Counted from the stretch's first letter, positions 1 through 6,953 are shown. The stretch: DNA of 33,391 nt from an uncultured Mediterranea sp. (GCA_945831575.1 CAMACX010000030.1:1-33391), one strand, 5' to 3'. Notes: generated by a model not told the origin, from the letters alone. Numbers and translations are program-made.

Positions 1-2
1 GG

Positions 3-131
3 GGCGGTCAATGGGACGCAAAGGAGATTATGATTGCCATGGGCGCACATGCCACTACGGAGAACCTGAACAACTGCCCCGACTTCACCGTGGCATTTGC
101 TACAAAAATGATAACACTCAGATACATTTGA
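3..131 (+). CDS. C-terminal fragment of an unidentified protein, truncated by the window edge
   Basis: Frame 3 is open from the first bases of the window and ends with TGA at 129-131, giving about 42 residues. The peptide (ending ATKMITLRYI) has an ordinary mixed composition and contains AKEIMIAMGAHATTENLN, which reads like a normal globular protein tail. The two other forward frames are either stopped at once or out of character here. I do not recognise the family. It lies 32 bp upstream of the small acidic ORF on the same strand, so the two may be co-transcribed. Seen: open frame and stop. Inferred: that it is the end of a real gene. The window edge prevents more. Confidence 0.45.
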   Translation, partial: GGQWDAKEIMIAMGAHATTENLNNCPDFTVAFATKMITLRYI

Positions 132-163
132 TCATAAAGACACACGATATAGCAACGGAAGCT

Positions 164-448
164 ATGGCAAAGACACTTTTAGATTTTTTATTTGCAAGCG
201 CAATATTCAATAGCCTTAAGAAGGCCAAGCATAACAGTTCGCAACCTACGCACAGACAGACCTCAGACTACGACCATGGGTATGAGGATGGCTATGATGA
301 TAGTTGTTATAACCACGGCTACCACGATGATTCTGACAGTCATGATACAGAAGATTATGAGAGTCATGATTCATACGATTGTGACTGTCATGATGCATAC
401 GATCGCGATGGCTATGACAATGATTATGAAAATGATTGCGACTGGTAA
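164..448 (+). CDS. Small Asp/Tyr/His/Cys-rich low-complexity protein, function unknown
   Basis: A 94-residue ORF starting at ATG 164, preceded by a weak purine-rich stretch (ACGGAAG). An in-frame upstream ATG at 11 would make it 145 aa, but that extension overlaps the tail of the preceding gene, so I prefer 164. Residues 1-20 are hydrophobic/amphipathic (AKTLLDFLFASAIF). From about residue 34 to the end the protein is almost only D, Y, H, G, S, E, C and N, with repeated units such as DYDHGYEDGYDD and DSYDCDCHDAYDRDGYD. The tail is very acidic and could bind divalent metal through Asp, His and Cys, but that is inference from composition only. It converges with the ADP-ribosylglycohydrolase gene, 31 bp apart. 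I do not recognise a named family. The same stretch on the other strand and in another frame also gives short ORFs because of its repetitive GAT/TAT/CAT codons. Confidence 0.55.
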   Translation: MAKTLLDFLFASAIFNSLKKAKHNSSQPTHRQTSDYDHGYEDGYDDSCYNHGYHDDSDSHDTEDYESHDSYDCDCHDAYDRDGYDNDYENDCDW

Positions 449-479
449 TATGCTCTGCGTTCCTCCACCTGTATGACAC

Positions 480-1784
480 TTACCTTCTGTATGCGCTGTC
501 AAAATCGGAAATAATCTGCTTGATGTCATGAGGCAATTTTTCCATTCCAAATTTGTACAAAGCGTATGGCATGCTGTTGTAATACGCTCCTGCAATGGCA
601 CCTGTTATCGCTCCCATCGTATCGGCATCTCCACCCAAGGAGATGCATAGACGTAGCGCATCTTCATAGTCCTTGCTGTCGAGGAATGCAATGATGGATT
701 CTGGTACCGTGCCTTGACAGCTGCCATCAAATCGGTAGGTGGGTCGTATGTCGTCACAGGTACGGCTCAGGTCATAGCCGAAGGTACCCGATATGTATCG
801 ACGTATATCTTCCTTGTTGTGACCTGTACGTGCCAGGAAGATGGCAGCAGCCGTGGCCTGAGCCCCTTTGATGCCTTCGGGATGGTTGTGGGTCACTTCT
901 GCACACGTTTTTGCTACCATCATGGTCTCTTCCAAAGTGCTAAAAGCAAGCCCTACGGCTGATACGCGCATGGCTGCTCCATTGCCCCAGGAGTTATATG
1001 GCTTGGGATAGTTTTTGTTGAGCCATTGCGAGAACATCGTACCGTAGGCTCCCATGGGATGAGGGTATTTACGGCCCCATTCCTGTAAACGGGCGACAAG
1101 TCCTTTCTTCGTGTGCCTCTTGTCGGTGAGGAGCCAGTCTGCCACGGCAATGGTCATGATGGTGTCGTCGGTGTAGTCCATGCGTCTATCTCGTAGGTTA
1201 ATCTCTGTTGACTTGTGCGGGGCAAACTCATAGATACTTCCGGCAATGTCACCAAGGACAGCACTCATCAGCATCGGATTATATCGGTCTTTGTGTCCGG
1301 CATGCGCCCCACACTCCTCGGGCACATTCTTTCCATCGTAAAAGCAATGCTCCAGATAGGGTGCCATAATGATGTCGAAGAACGTCTGTGGCAGATATAT
1401 GTTGCTGACAGGTATAGCCATTCTGAATAGTGGAGCAATCTCTTCATCCTTGAAGCCCGCTATGCCGCATCCGATGCGTGTAACCAAGAACTGCATGTCC
1501 TGGTGCCGCTTGGCAAACTCAATAAACTGATCCACGTAAGGCTTGATAGTGTCAACACCTCCCTGCATGGTCGGTATGGCATACGACTGACCCGTCAGTC
1601 CTACACCTACGCCCCATTCTGCACCGAACTTCTGGTGAGCAGCTCTTGCAGCTCCACCCATGTGATGACCGGCAAGGTTGCTGCCAAAGACGAAAATCTC
1701 CCCCCTTTGAAGCATATCGATTCTGTCTGAGGCGATATTGGGGTGTTCTGTTCTGTTTCCACTCATTGTTGTCATTGTTGTCAT
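480..1784 (-). CDS. Macrodomain-like / ADP-ribosylglycohydrolase (DraG-type) fusion protein
   Basis: Two domains are visible. The N-terminal part has RGEIFVFGSNLAGHHMGGAA and later VTRIGCGIAGF, a pattern of hypothetical macrodomain-like proteins expected to bind ADP-ribose-like ligands. The C-terminal two thirds is an ADP-ribosylglycohydrolase: GDIAGSIYE, the metal-binding DYTDDT, and GGDADTMGAITGAIAGAYY near the end. Members remove ADP-ribose from proteins, nucleic acids or small molecules using two metal ions. The frame is open back to 1856, but that start lies inside the upstream Nudix gene. I chose ATG at 1784, four bases after the Nudix stop (434 aa); ATGs at 1766 and 1715 are also possible, the last just before the first conserved motif. 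It is almost certainly co-transcribed with the Nudix regulator, which fits a shared ADP-ribose theme. The DraG call is firm; the macrodomain assignment is less sure. Confidence 0.85.
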   Translation of the reverse strand: MTTMTTMSGNRTEHPNIASDRIDMLQRGEIFVFGSNLAGHHMGGAARAAHQKFGAEWGVGVGLTGQSYAIPTMQGGVDTIKPYVDQFIEFAKRHQDMQFLVTRIGCGIAGFKDEEIAPLFRMAIPVSNIYLPQTFFDIIMAPYLEHCFYDGKNVPEECGAHAGHKDRYNPMLMSAVLGDIAGSIYEFAPHKSTEINLRDRRMDYTDDTIMTIAVADWLLTDKRHTKKGLVARLQEWGRKYPHPMGAYGTMFSQWLNKNYPKPYNSWGNGAAMRVSAVGLAFSTLEETMMVAKTCAEVTHNHPEGIKGAQATAAAIFLARTGHNKEDIRRYISGTFGYDLSRTCDDIRPTYRFDGSCQGTVPESIIAFLDSKDYEDALRLCISLGGDADTMGAITGAIAGAYYNSMPYALYKFGMEKLPHDIKQIISDFDSAYRR

Positions 1785-1788
1785 CGTA

Positions 1789-2526
1789 TTAAAAGTCAAA
1801 AGGATATTTACGCCACTCTTTGGATGTGCTCGCCTTGGCAAATGCATCTTCGTCAAATGAATACAGATAGAGGGTACGTGGGGAAGCGGCGTCTTCCATT
1901 ACGTCAGGAAGCATCATACCACATACACGAATCTCTTCCTGTTCCTTTTTGATTAGAAACCCGGAAGCCTCCATCTTGCGCAGGAAATTGCGCCGGTCAT
2001 ATTTCTTCTCGTGTATCAACTCATAGATACGCTGCAGCTCATCCATCTTGAACTCCTTGTCCAACAGTTTGAAAGCGATGGGTGACACCCTCAGCTTCTC
2101 CTGTAGTCTCTTTCTAGCCATAGAGATGATTTCCGCATGGTCAAAGGCTAAAGGTGGCAGGTGATTCCACTCATACCAACAGGCCTTGCTCGCATCATCG
2201 CCGGCTATTACCTTGAAATCATTTTTGCTCACCAAGGCAAAGAATGCTACGGTCAGCACCCTTTCACGAGGGTCACGATGGACCTCGCTGAATACATGAA
2301 TCTGCTCCAGATAGACATCCTTTATGTTTGTCTCTTCACAAAGTTCCCGTTTGGCTCCCTCCTCGACCGTCTCGTCCATGCGGAGGAATCCACCGGGCAA
2401 AGCCCAAGCTCCTTTGTATGGCTCCAGCCCTCGCTCTATAAGGAGAATATTGATGCTCGAACCATCAAAGCCAAAGATGACACTGTCTGTAGTGACAGCA
2501 GGATGAGGATATTTATACGTGTACAT
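1789..2526 (-). CDS. Nudix-winged-helix transcriptional regulator of the NrtR/AraR type
   Basis: 245 aa. Residues about 8-145 form a Nudix domain with a nearly complete Nudix box: G46, E52, R60-E61 and E64-E65 are present (the usual final Gly before the hydrophobic residue is Asn). Residues about 150-225 (SPIAFKLLDKEFKMDELQ, then YDRRNFLRKMEASGFL) match the C-terminal winged helix of NrtR-family regulators, which sense ADP-ribose or NAD-related compounds, or arabinose in Bacteroides AraR. Because the catalytic glutamates are kept, it may also hydrolyse its ligand. It is the first gene of a two-gene operon with the ADP-ribosylglycohydrolase. The start ATG is 26 bp from a good -7 element, and two palindromes cover the promoter, suggesting autoregulation. 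Effector and regulon are not shown by the sequence; the neighbour favours ADP-ribose over arabinose. Confidence 0.87.
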   Translation of the reverse strand: MYTYKYPHPAVTTDSVIFGFDGSSINILLIERGLEPYKGAWALPGGFLRMDETVEEGAKRELCEETNIKDVYLEQIHVFSEVHRDPRERVLTVAFFALVSKNDFKVIAGDDASKACWYEWNHLPPLAFDHAEIISMARKRLQEKLRVSPIAFKLLDKEFKMDELQRIYELIHEKKYDRRNFLRKMEASGFLIKKEQEEIRVCGMMLPDVMEDAASPRTLYLYSFDEDAFAKASTSKEWRKYPFDF

Positions 2527-2552
2527 AACAAAAGGTTTATCAATTACAGGCG

Positions 2553-2583
2553 CAAAGATAATGCGTTATTTTGACGCAACAAA
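2553..2583 (-). promoter_or_regulatory. Promoter of the Nudix-ADP-ribosylglycohydrolase operon
   Basis: Read on the - strand: TTTG (2583-2580), a 19-nt spacer, then TATCTTTG (2560-2553). This matches the Bacteroidetes primary sigma consensus TTTG-N19-23-TAnnTTTG. The start codon at 2526 leaves a short leader of roughly 20 nt. The spacer contains one of the two palindromes described separately, so binding there should block polymerase. Confidence 0.7.
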
Positions 2584-2606
2584 ATATTTTGGCGTAAAAA
2601 TGACGC
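2563..2606. promoter_or_regulatory. Two tandem 15-bp palindromic operator candidates for the Nudix regulator
   Basis: On the - strand two copies of GCGTCA-N5-ACGC occur: GCGTCATTTTTACGC at 2606-2592 and GCGTCAAAATAACGC at 2577-2563. Both are 15 bp with GCGT/ACGC arms, and their centres are 29 bp apart. One lies between the -33 and -7 elements and the other just upstream of -33, the usual geometry for a repressor. The adjacent Nudix-winged-helix regulator is the obvious candidate ligand-responsive binder. That assignment is inference; the repeated palindrome is directly visible. Confidence 0.6.
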
Positions 2607-2657
2607 AACGAGGAATTATTTTAGGTTCATCCGACATTTGGAGTGATACCTTTTGTC

Positions 2658-2767
2658 GGGCTGAAGGCCCAAAAGCTCCTAGCCCAGGGCAGAGCGAAGC
2701 GGCACCCTGGGGTAAGAAGCGGCACCCTAAGGATGATGCGTGGGGTGAACAATCGCGCTGAAAGCGC
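2658..2767. repeat. Intergenic three-hairpin repeat element (REP-like)
   Basis: Two similar small hairpins, GGGC-TGAAG-GCCC (2658-2670) and GCGC-TGAAA-GCGC (2755-2767), are each followed by AAAAGCT, forming imperfect direct repeats. Between them is a longer hairpin with arms CCCAGGG (2683-2689) and CCCTGGG (2705-2711), and a 13-bp direct repeat GAAGCGGCACCCT at 2696-2708 and 2716-2728. No coding frame explains this. The layout resembles dispersed palindromic elements of bacterial intergenic regions; whether it is multi-copy in this genome cannot be seen here. Confidence 0.55.
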
Positions 2768-2802
2768 AAAAGCTTAACTTCACAAGTGCATGAATTAGGC
2801 TT

Positions 2803-2970
2803 TTGTTCCAATTGTTCCAGTTGTTCCAATTGTTCCAATTGTTCCAATTAAATACAGAGGTACAAAAACCCTTTCTAAAGACTATATAACTACTTAATAT
2901 ATAAATAGTTATATATAAATAGATAGAAAAAGGAACCCCGAAAAAAAACTGGAACAACTGGAACTGGAAC
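2803..2970. repeat. Five 9-bp iterons facing an inverted copy across an AT-rich segment
   Basis: Five consecutive units of TTGTTCCAA (one ends in G) run from 2803 to 2847. About 100 bp later, 2949-2970 carries the reverse complement (CTGGAACAACTGGAAC plus one more GGAAC). The segment between is very AT-rich, with TATATAAATAG-type runs at about 2900-2920. The array can be read as an LEQ tripeptide repeat on the - strand, but that frame has no protein character around it. Iterons beside an AT-rich stretch are reminiscent of a replication or mobilisation site; this is inference. I believe similar GTTCC-repeat stretches occur near mobile-element genes in Bacteroides, from memory only. Confidence 0.5.
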
Positions 2971-3500
2971 GCGGAACGGCCATCAACTTCACCTATAAAG
3001 CAGATTTCCAATAAAATACAATATTTCAAAAGCAGCATCCCCCAAGACACAGCCCCCTGAAAAGGGCATAGAATATATCAAAATCCTGCTCTCGCAGGTG
3101 TCGAAAGAGAGGCAGAACCGCTTGTTCCGATGCTTCTCCTTGTACTTGGCGCTCACGTCAGCGGTGCGGAATTTCAGTACCCGGACCTCAGTTGGAAGGA
3201 ACTTTGTGGCATAATGGCCATCCTGGTGGCCGAAAGTGGGGGTAATAAGGGGCAATCGCGCATCTCGAACGGATCTCGAAGGCTTCTCGAAGAGTGCTAT
3301 CATTTCGTTAAATTCCCATTAATATGCCGCAAAAACTGATAGACCTCATCAACAAGCATCATCGGTGTTACGACCAGGAAGGCTACACCGCAGAGCAATA
3401 TGAATGCTCAAACCCATAGGTCTAAGGTAAATAGACCAATACAGGAATAACGGATTAATTTTGGAAAAAACAGGGCCTCTTGATGTGCTGTTTTTCCACA
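2971..3500. other. Intergenic stretch with no convincing gene; possible gene remnants
   Basis: About 530 bp between the iteron array and the regulator promoter. The longest frame is 104 codons on the - strand (2989-3303), with no recognisable motif, no start signal and atypical composition. Just upstream of it, overlapping by ATGA, a short - strand frame (3398-3300, TTG start) reads LLCGVAFLVVTPMMLVDEVY and could be a small membrane peptide. A 31-codon + strand ORF (3324-3419) lies antisense to it. None has a family signature. Both the open frames and the nearby repeats would fit the decayed end of a mobile cassette, but nothing proves it. Confidence 0.35.
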
Positions 3501-3507
3501 ATTGTTG

Positions 3508-3515
3508 TATATTTG
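3508..3515 (+). promoter_or_regulatory. -7 element of the hybrid regulator gene
   Basis: TATATTTG matches TAnnTTTG exactly and lies 31 bp upstream of ATG 3547. No good TTTG is found about 20 bp further upstream (only a T-run at 3491-3495). The element lies inside the longest possible reading frame, which argues that the TTG at 3502 is not the start of the regulator. Confidence 0.5.
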
Positions 3516-3546
3516 CCGCCTGACAGACCAACAAATCCTAAAAGCC

Positions 3547-4749
3547 ATGATACGACTGATCCTACTGACTGACTACACGGAGAGCTTTTCGTACAACCTG
3601 CTGAAAGGCATCCTCGCCTACTCGCGGCACGGCAAGCCGTGGGTCATCTGCCGCATGCCACACACCTATAAGCAGGCCCACGGCATGGAGGGCGTGCTGC
3701 GCTGGGCCAAGGCCTGGGAGGCCGATGCCGTGGTGGGACGGTTTGACAACAAGGATAACATCAGCTTGCTCAAAGAGAATGGACTGATCGTGCTGGCTCA
3801 GGACTACAAGAGCCGCTTCAGCGAAGTGCCCAACATCACGGGCAACCACCTGAAGGCGGGACGCATGGCGGCGGAGTTCTTCATCCGCAAGGGATTCCAA
3901 CACTTTGCCTTCTACGGCTACCACGACGCGGTATGGTCGCTGGAGCGTTGCGAGGGCTTCAGGCAGGTACTGGCCGAGCATGGGCTGGAACAGAACTTCT
4001 CCGTCTATCAGCGGCAGTCGGTGGATGATGTTTGGTTTGATGAGGCCCCTCCCCTGCTGGCCTGGCTCCAGTCGCTCCATTACCCCACGGCGCTGATGGC
4101 CTGCGATGACAACCAGGGCAACCGCATCACGGAGATCTGCAAGGTGTATAACCTGCGGGTGCCTGAGCAAATCTCCATCCTGGGGGTGGATAACGACAAG
4201 ATCATCTGCAACATCAGCGACCCACCCCTCTCCAGCATCAGTCAGAACATCGAGCGGGGAGGCTACGAAGCGGCAGTCCTCATAGAGCGCCTTTATAATA
4301 AGGAGGAGACCAACCCACAGGACATTGTCATCGAACCGATGAACATCGTCAACCGCCTCTCTACCGACTACTACCCCACCTCCGACCCCCACATCCTTAC
4401 GGTGCTCAACTACATCCACCGCAACCTGGGCAATCCCCTGAATGTGGATGACCTGGTAGCGCTGGTCCCCTTGTCGCGCCGTTTGCTGGAGATCCGGTTC
4501 CGTCAGGCCACCCGTCAGTCGATCCATCAATACATCTCCACCTTGCGCATGGAGCGCTTTGCCCAGCTGCTGCAAGCCACCTCCGACCCCGTGAGCGACG
4601 TGGCAGCCCAGGTGGGTATCGACAACATCAAGAACCTCTCCCGCCAGTTCAAGCAGGCCAAGGGATGCACCCCGCAAGAGTATCGGAAACTGTTTGAGCA
4701 GAAAGAGCACCCCGACGTAAATCCTGAAGAGGAGAGTCCGCTGGATTAA
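3547..4749 (+). CDS. XylR-like transcriptional regulator: LacI-type ligand domain fused to AraC HTH
   Basis: 400 aa from ATG 3547. Residues about 1-280 resemble the periplasmic-binding-protein fold used by LacI-family regulators (RLILLTDYTESFSYNLLKGI at the start, later GFQHFAFYGYHD and ISILGVDNDKIICNISDPPLSSI). Residues about 290-390 form an AraC-type double helix-turn-helix ending DNIKNLSRQFKQAKGCTPQEYRK. This is the domain order of E. coli XylR and of many Bacteroidetes sugar regulators, which are cytosolic and bind a sugar directly. It is transcribed towards the PI-PLC, ROK and SusCD genes. The next two promoters share an AraC-like direct-repeat element, so it is the natural activator candidate. 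The ligand is unknown; a mannose-type sugar or inositol derivative would fit the neighbours but is inference. Confidence 0.9.
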   Translation: MIRLILLTDYTESFSYNLLKGILAYSRHGKPWVICRMPHTYKQAHGMEGVLRWAKAWEADAVVGRFDNKDNISLLKENGLIVLAQDYKSRFSEVPNITGNHLKAGRMAAEFFIRKGFQHFAFYGYHDAVWSLERCEGFRQVLAEHGLEQNFSVYQRQSVDDVWFDEAPPLLAWLQSLHYPTALMACDDNQGNRITEICKVYNLRVPEQISILGVDNDKIICNISDPPLSSISQNIERGGYEAAVLIERLYNKEETNPQDIVIEPMNIVNRLSTDYYPTSDPHILTVLNYIHRNLGNPLNVDDLVALVPLSRRLLEIRFRQATRQSIHQYISTLRMERFAQLLQATSDPVSDVAAQVGIDNIKNLSRQFKQAKGCTPQEYRKLFEQKEHPDVNPEEESPLD

Positions 4750-4783
4750 TCAAGTCCCCCAGGCGGAAAAGCCGATACGGTGA

Positions 4784-4851
4784 TTTTCGCAAAATGAGGA
4801 AAGTTTTGCGCAAATATGGCTGTTCATGGCGGAAATATCGCCTACTTTTGC
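4784..4851 (+). promoter_or_regulatory. PI-PLC promoter with AraC-like direct-repeat activator site
   Basis: Two direct repeats, TTTTCGCAAAATGAGG (4784-4799) and TTTTGCGCAAATATGG (4805-4820), are 21 bp apart, the spacing known for AraC half-sites. They are followed after 28 bp (counted from the end of TTTTGCGCAAA at 4815) by the -7 element TACTTTTG (4844-4851). There is no TTTG at the -33 position, as expected for an activator-dependent promoter. The same arrangement recurs before the ROK gene. A small inverted repeat GGCG/CGCC (4829-4843) sits in the spacer. Confidence 0.72.
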
Positions 4852-4945
4852 ATTGGAGTTACCTGTAATAATGCCTTATCACACCATGACTTCCAAGTAA
4901 TTAATCCACCATGTAATAGTAATAGTAAAAGTAAAAGTAGAAGAC

Positions 4946-5962
4946 ATGAACAATAAGCGCCATCTGATTCTCCTCCTGAGCTGCCTGCTCCTGAGCTGCG
5001 GACTGCTCCCTCCGCTGCAGGCCCAGGAGTCCCACCGCCCCGCAGCGTCACCACTCGCCGACAAAGCCTCAGCAGCAGCCACCTCACCGCTGGCCGACAA
5101 GGCCAACTGGATGGGGCAACTGGCAGATACGATTGCTGCCCGCAACCTCGTCCTTCCGGGTACCCACGACAGCGGAGCCCGATATGGCGGTGCGCTGCTG
5201 CGTACGCAAACCATCGACATCCCTGCACAGCTGGAAGCCGGCGTGCGTGCCTTCGACATCCGCCTGCGCGAACACGAGGGTCAGCTGGGCCTCTACCACA
5301 GCCACGCCTTCCAGCGCGTCTATTGGGAGAGCGATGTCCTGCCTGCCCTGATTGACTTCCTCAGGCAGCACCCCTCCGAATGGCTGGTGGTCTCGCTCAA
5401 GCGCGAAGGAGGTGAAGCGGCCGACTACCGCCGGTTGCTCAGCCTGAGCCTCAGCAACGAGGCCTACACCCCCTACTTTCTCTCCGACTGGGACGACAGC
5501 TACACCCTGGCCCCATGTCGCGGACGCATCCTCTTCCTCCACCGTGACGAGGTGATGGAGCACTACCCCGGCGTGAGGTGCGAGGGATGGGCCGACAATG
5601 CCACCTGCCTGCTCACCCTGCGTACAGCCCGGGACAACGCCACGCAAGTACTACTCCAGGACGAATACCAGTACAACGCGACCGCCGAGGCCCCGAAGAA
5701 GCTGGAGGCCATCCTCAACAGCCTGCGGCGGATGCACCAACCCGATGACCCAGCCTCCTACCGCAGCGGCATCTCCTTTGTGAGCGCCACGGCCTATCCC
5801 CTGGCCACCCCCAAGCAGTTTGCCAAACGGCTGAACAGCGCCGTAGCAGAGCGCATCGCCGCAGAGCAGCTCTCCCCCAGAGGCATCCTCTTCATCGACT
5901 TCATCAGCCACCCCGGAGGCAAGCAGCTGGTAGAACAGCTGATTCTATCCAACTTCCGCTAG
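4946..5962 (+). CDS. Secreted phosphatidylinositol-specific phospholipase C (PI-PLC X domain)
   Basis: 338 aa with an N-terminal signal sequence (hydrophobic 7-24, possible cleavage after LQAQ). The bacterial PI-PLC catalytic set is visible: PGTHDSG with His74 and Asp75, FDIR with Asp104 and Arg106, a second His at 118/120 in LYHSHAF, SLKRE with Lys152, and a late Asp at 318 in FIDFISHPGG. These correspond to His32, Asp33, Asp67, Arg69, His82, Lys115 and Asp274 of the Bacillus cereus enzyme. Such enzymes cleave phosphatidylinositol and often GPI anchors to diacylglycerol and inositol cyclic phosphate. The N-terminus carries a duplicated SPLADKA motif. The gene stands alone between its own promoter and the ROK promoter, but shares its regulatory element with ROK-SusC. 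A hexamer-rich leader (AGTAAA-type repeats, 4916-4940) precedes the ATG. Substrate is inferred; the fold and active site are well supported. Confidence 0.85.
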   Translation: MNNKRHLILLLSCLLLSCGLLPPLQAQESHRPAASPLADKASAAATSPLADKANWMGQLADTIAARNLVLPGTHDSGARYGGALLRTQTIDIPAQLEAGVRAFDIRLREHEGQLGLYHSHAFQRVYWESDVLPALIDFLRQHPSEWLVVSLKREGGEAADYRRLLSLSLSNEAYTPYFLSDWDDSYTLAPCRGRILFLHRDEVMEHYPGVRCEGWADNATCLLTLRTARDNATQVLLQDEYQYNATAEAPKKLEAILNSLRRMHQPDDPASYRSGISFVSATAYPLATPKQFAKRLNSAVAERIAAEQLSPRGILFIDFISHPGGKQLVEQLILSNFR

Positions 5963-6028
5963 GGGGCAAGCAGTCCCGCTCCCGTTAAAGGGCAAGCAAC
6001 CGGACTTCCGCCAAGAGAGCGCGGCTGT

Positions 6029-6095
6029 TTTTCGCAATATGAGGATTATTTTGCGCAAAATGGGAGTTAAGAACAAATGATATAGTCTAATTTTG
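6029..6095 (+). promoter_or_regulatory. ROK-susC promoter with the same AraC-like activator site
   Basis: Direct repeats TTTTCGCAATATGAGG (6029-6044) and TTTTGCGCAAAATGGG (6049-6064) are 20 bp apart. The -7 element TAATTTTG lies at 6088-6095. The distance from the end of TTTTGCGCAAA (6059) to the -7 element is 28 bp, identical to the PI-PLC promoter, and again no TTTG is present near -33. The sequence outside the repeats is not conserved between the two promoters, which argues for selection on the site rather than recent duplication. Confidence 0.72.
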
Positions 6096-6128
6096 CAAAA
6101 AGAAAACAACTTTAAACAGTAGATTATT

Positions 6129-6953
6129 ATGAGATTAGCAATTGATTTGGGTGGGACCAACCTACGTATTGCCCAAGTGGAAAACGGCATCTGCCTCTGC
6201 AAGAAGTCCGTGCCTTGCAAAGCGACTGAAGAGGCTGAGGTGGTCATTGCGCAACTCTCACAACTCATCGAAGAGATGATGCTCCCCGAGGTGGATGGCA
6301 TCGGCATCGGGGTACCCTCCATCGTGGACGCCACACGCGGCATCGTATATCATGTAGCCAACATTCCTTCATGGAAAGAGGTGCATCTCAAGGAAATCCT
6401 GGAAAAGGAGTACAACGTGGCCGTGGCCGTCAACAACGACTGCAACTGCTTCACCCTGGGCGTGAGCCTCTACGGCGAGGGACGCAACTACGCCGACCTG
6501 GTGGGCATCACGCTTGGCACAGGGGTGGGAGCCGGCATCATGGTGGACCGTCACCTCTACAGCGGTCGCTATGCCGGTGCGGGCGAGATCGGACTCCTGC
6601 CCTATCTGGACTCCGACTTCGAGCACTATTGCAGCAGCCCCTTCTTCAGCCGCCATCATACCACGGGTGCCCAGCTGGCCGACCGGGCCCTCAAGGGCGA
6701 ACCCGAAGCCTTGGCCCTCTGGAATGAGTTTGGCAGCCACCTGGGCCAGCTGATGAAGGCGGTGCTCTACGCCTACTCCCCACAGGCCATCGTCCTGGGC
6801 GGAGGCATCTCACCGGCCTTTCCCTTCTTCGAGCAGGCCATGTGGCAAGCCATGGGCGACTTTCCCTACAGACTGATTCTTGAGAAGGTGAAAGTCATCC
6901 CATCGCTCCTGCAAGAGGCCAACCTGCTGGGTGCTTCGGCCCTGCTCAAATAG
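6129..6953 (+). CDS. ROK-family sugar kinase
   Basis: 274 aa, cytosolic. The phosphate-binding loop DLGGTNLR is at residues 6-13, the catalytic Asp is in NNDCNC (Asp104), and a second glycine loop GTGVGAGI is at about 130-137. The C-terminal VLGGGISPA and LLGASALLK are typical of the family. ROK kinases phosphorylate hexoses or amino-hexoses such as glucose, mannose or GlcNAc with ATP. The usual zinc-binding Cys cluster (CxCGxxGCxE) of regulatory and many kinase ROK proteins is absent; the corresponding region reads EIGLLPYLDSDFEHYCSS. The gene opens the SusCD transcription unit and carries the activator site in its promoter, suggesting it traps the monosaccharide released by the locus, probably mannose or a hexosamine. 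Start ATG 6129 gives the DLGGT motif at its usual position near the N-terminus. Confidence 0.88.
   Translation: MRLAIDLGGTNLRIAQVENGICLCKKSVPCKATEEAEVVIAQLSQLIEEMMLPEVDGIGIGVPSIVDATRGIVYHVANIPSWKEVHLKEILEKEYNVAVAVNNDCNCFTLGVSLYGEGRNYADLVGITLGTGVGAGIMVDRHLYSGRYAGAGEIGLLPYLDSDFEHYCSSPFFSRHHTTGAQLADRALKGEPEALALWNEFGSHLGQLMKAVLYAYSPQAIVLGGGISPAFPFFEQAMWQAMGDFPYRLILEKVKVIPSLLQEANLLGASALLK

Noticed and set aside
1785..1856. N-terminal extension of the ADP-ribosylglycohydrolase to 458 aa
   Set aside because: These codons overlap the end of the Nudix gene and carry no domain sequence; ATG 1784 just after the Nudix stop is more likely.
2566..2847. - strand ORF starting MEQLEQLEQLEQ
   Set aside because: The LEQ repeats are just the translation of the 9-bp iterons, and the rest overlaps the hairpin repeat element and promoter of the Nudix gene.
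2803..2847. CRISPR array
   Set aside because: Units are 9 bp with no spacers and no cas genes are nearby.
3562..4710. 382-codon open frame antisense to the XylR-like regulator
   Set aside because: The sense frame has clear ligand-binding and AraC domains; the antisense peptide has repetitive V/G/H/L/Q composition typical of the complement of GC-rich codons.
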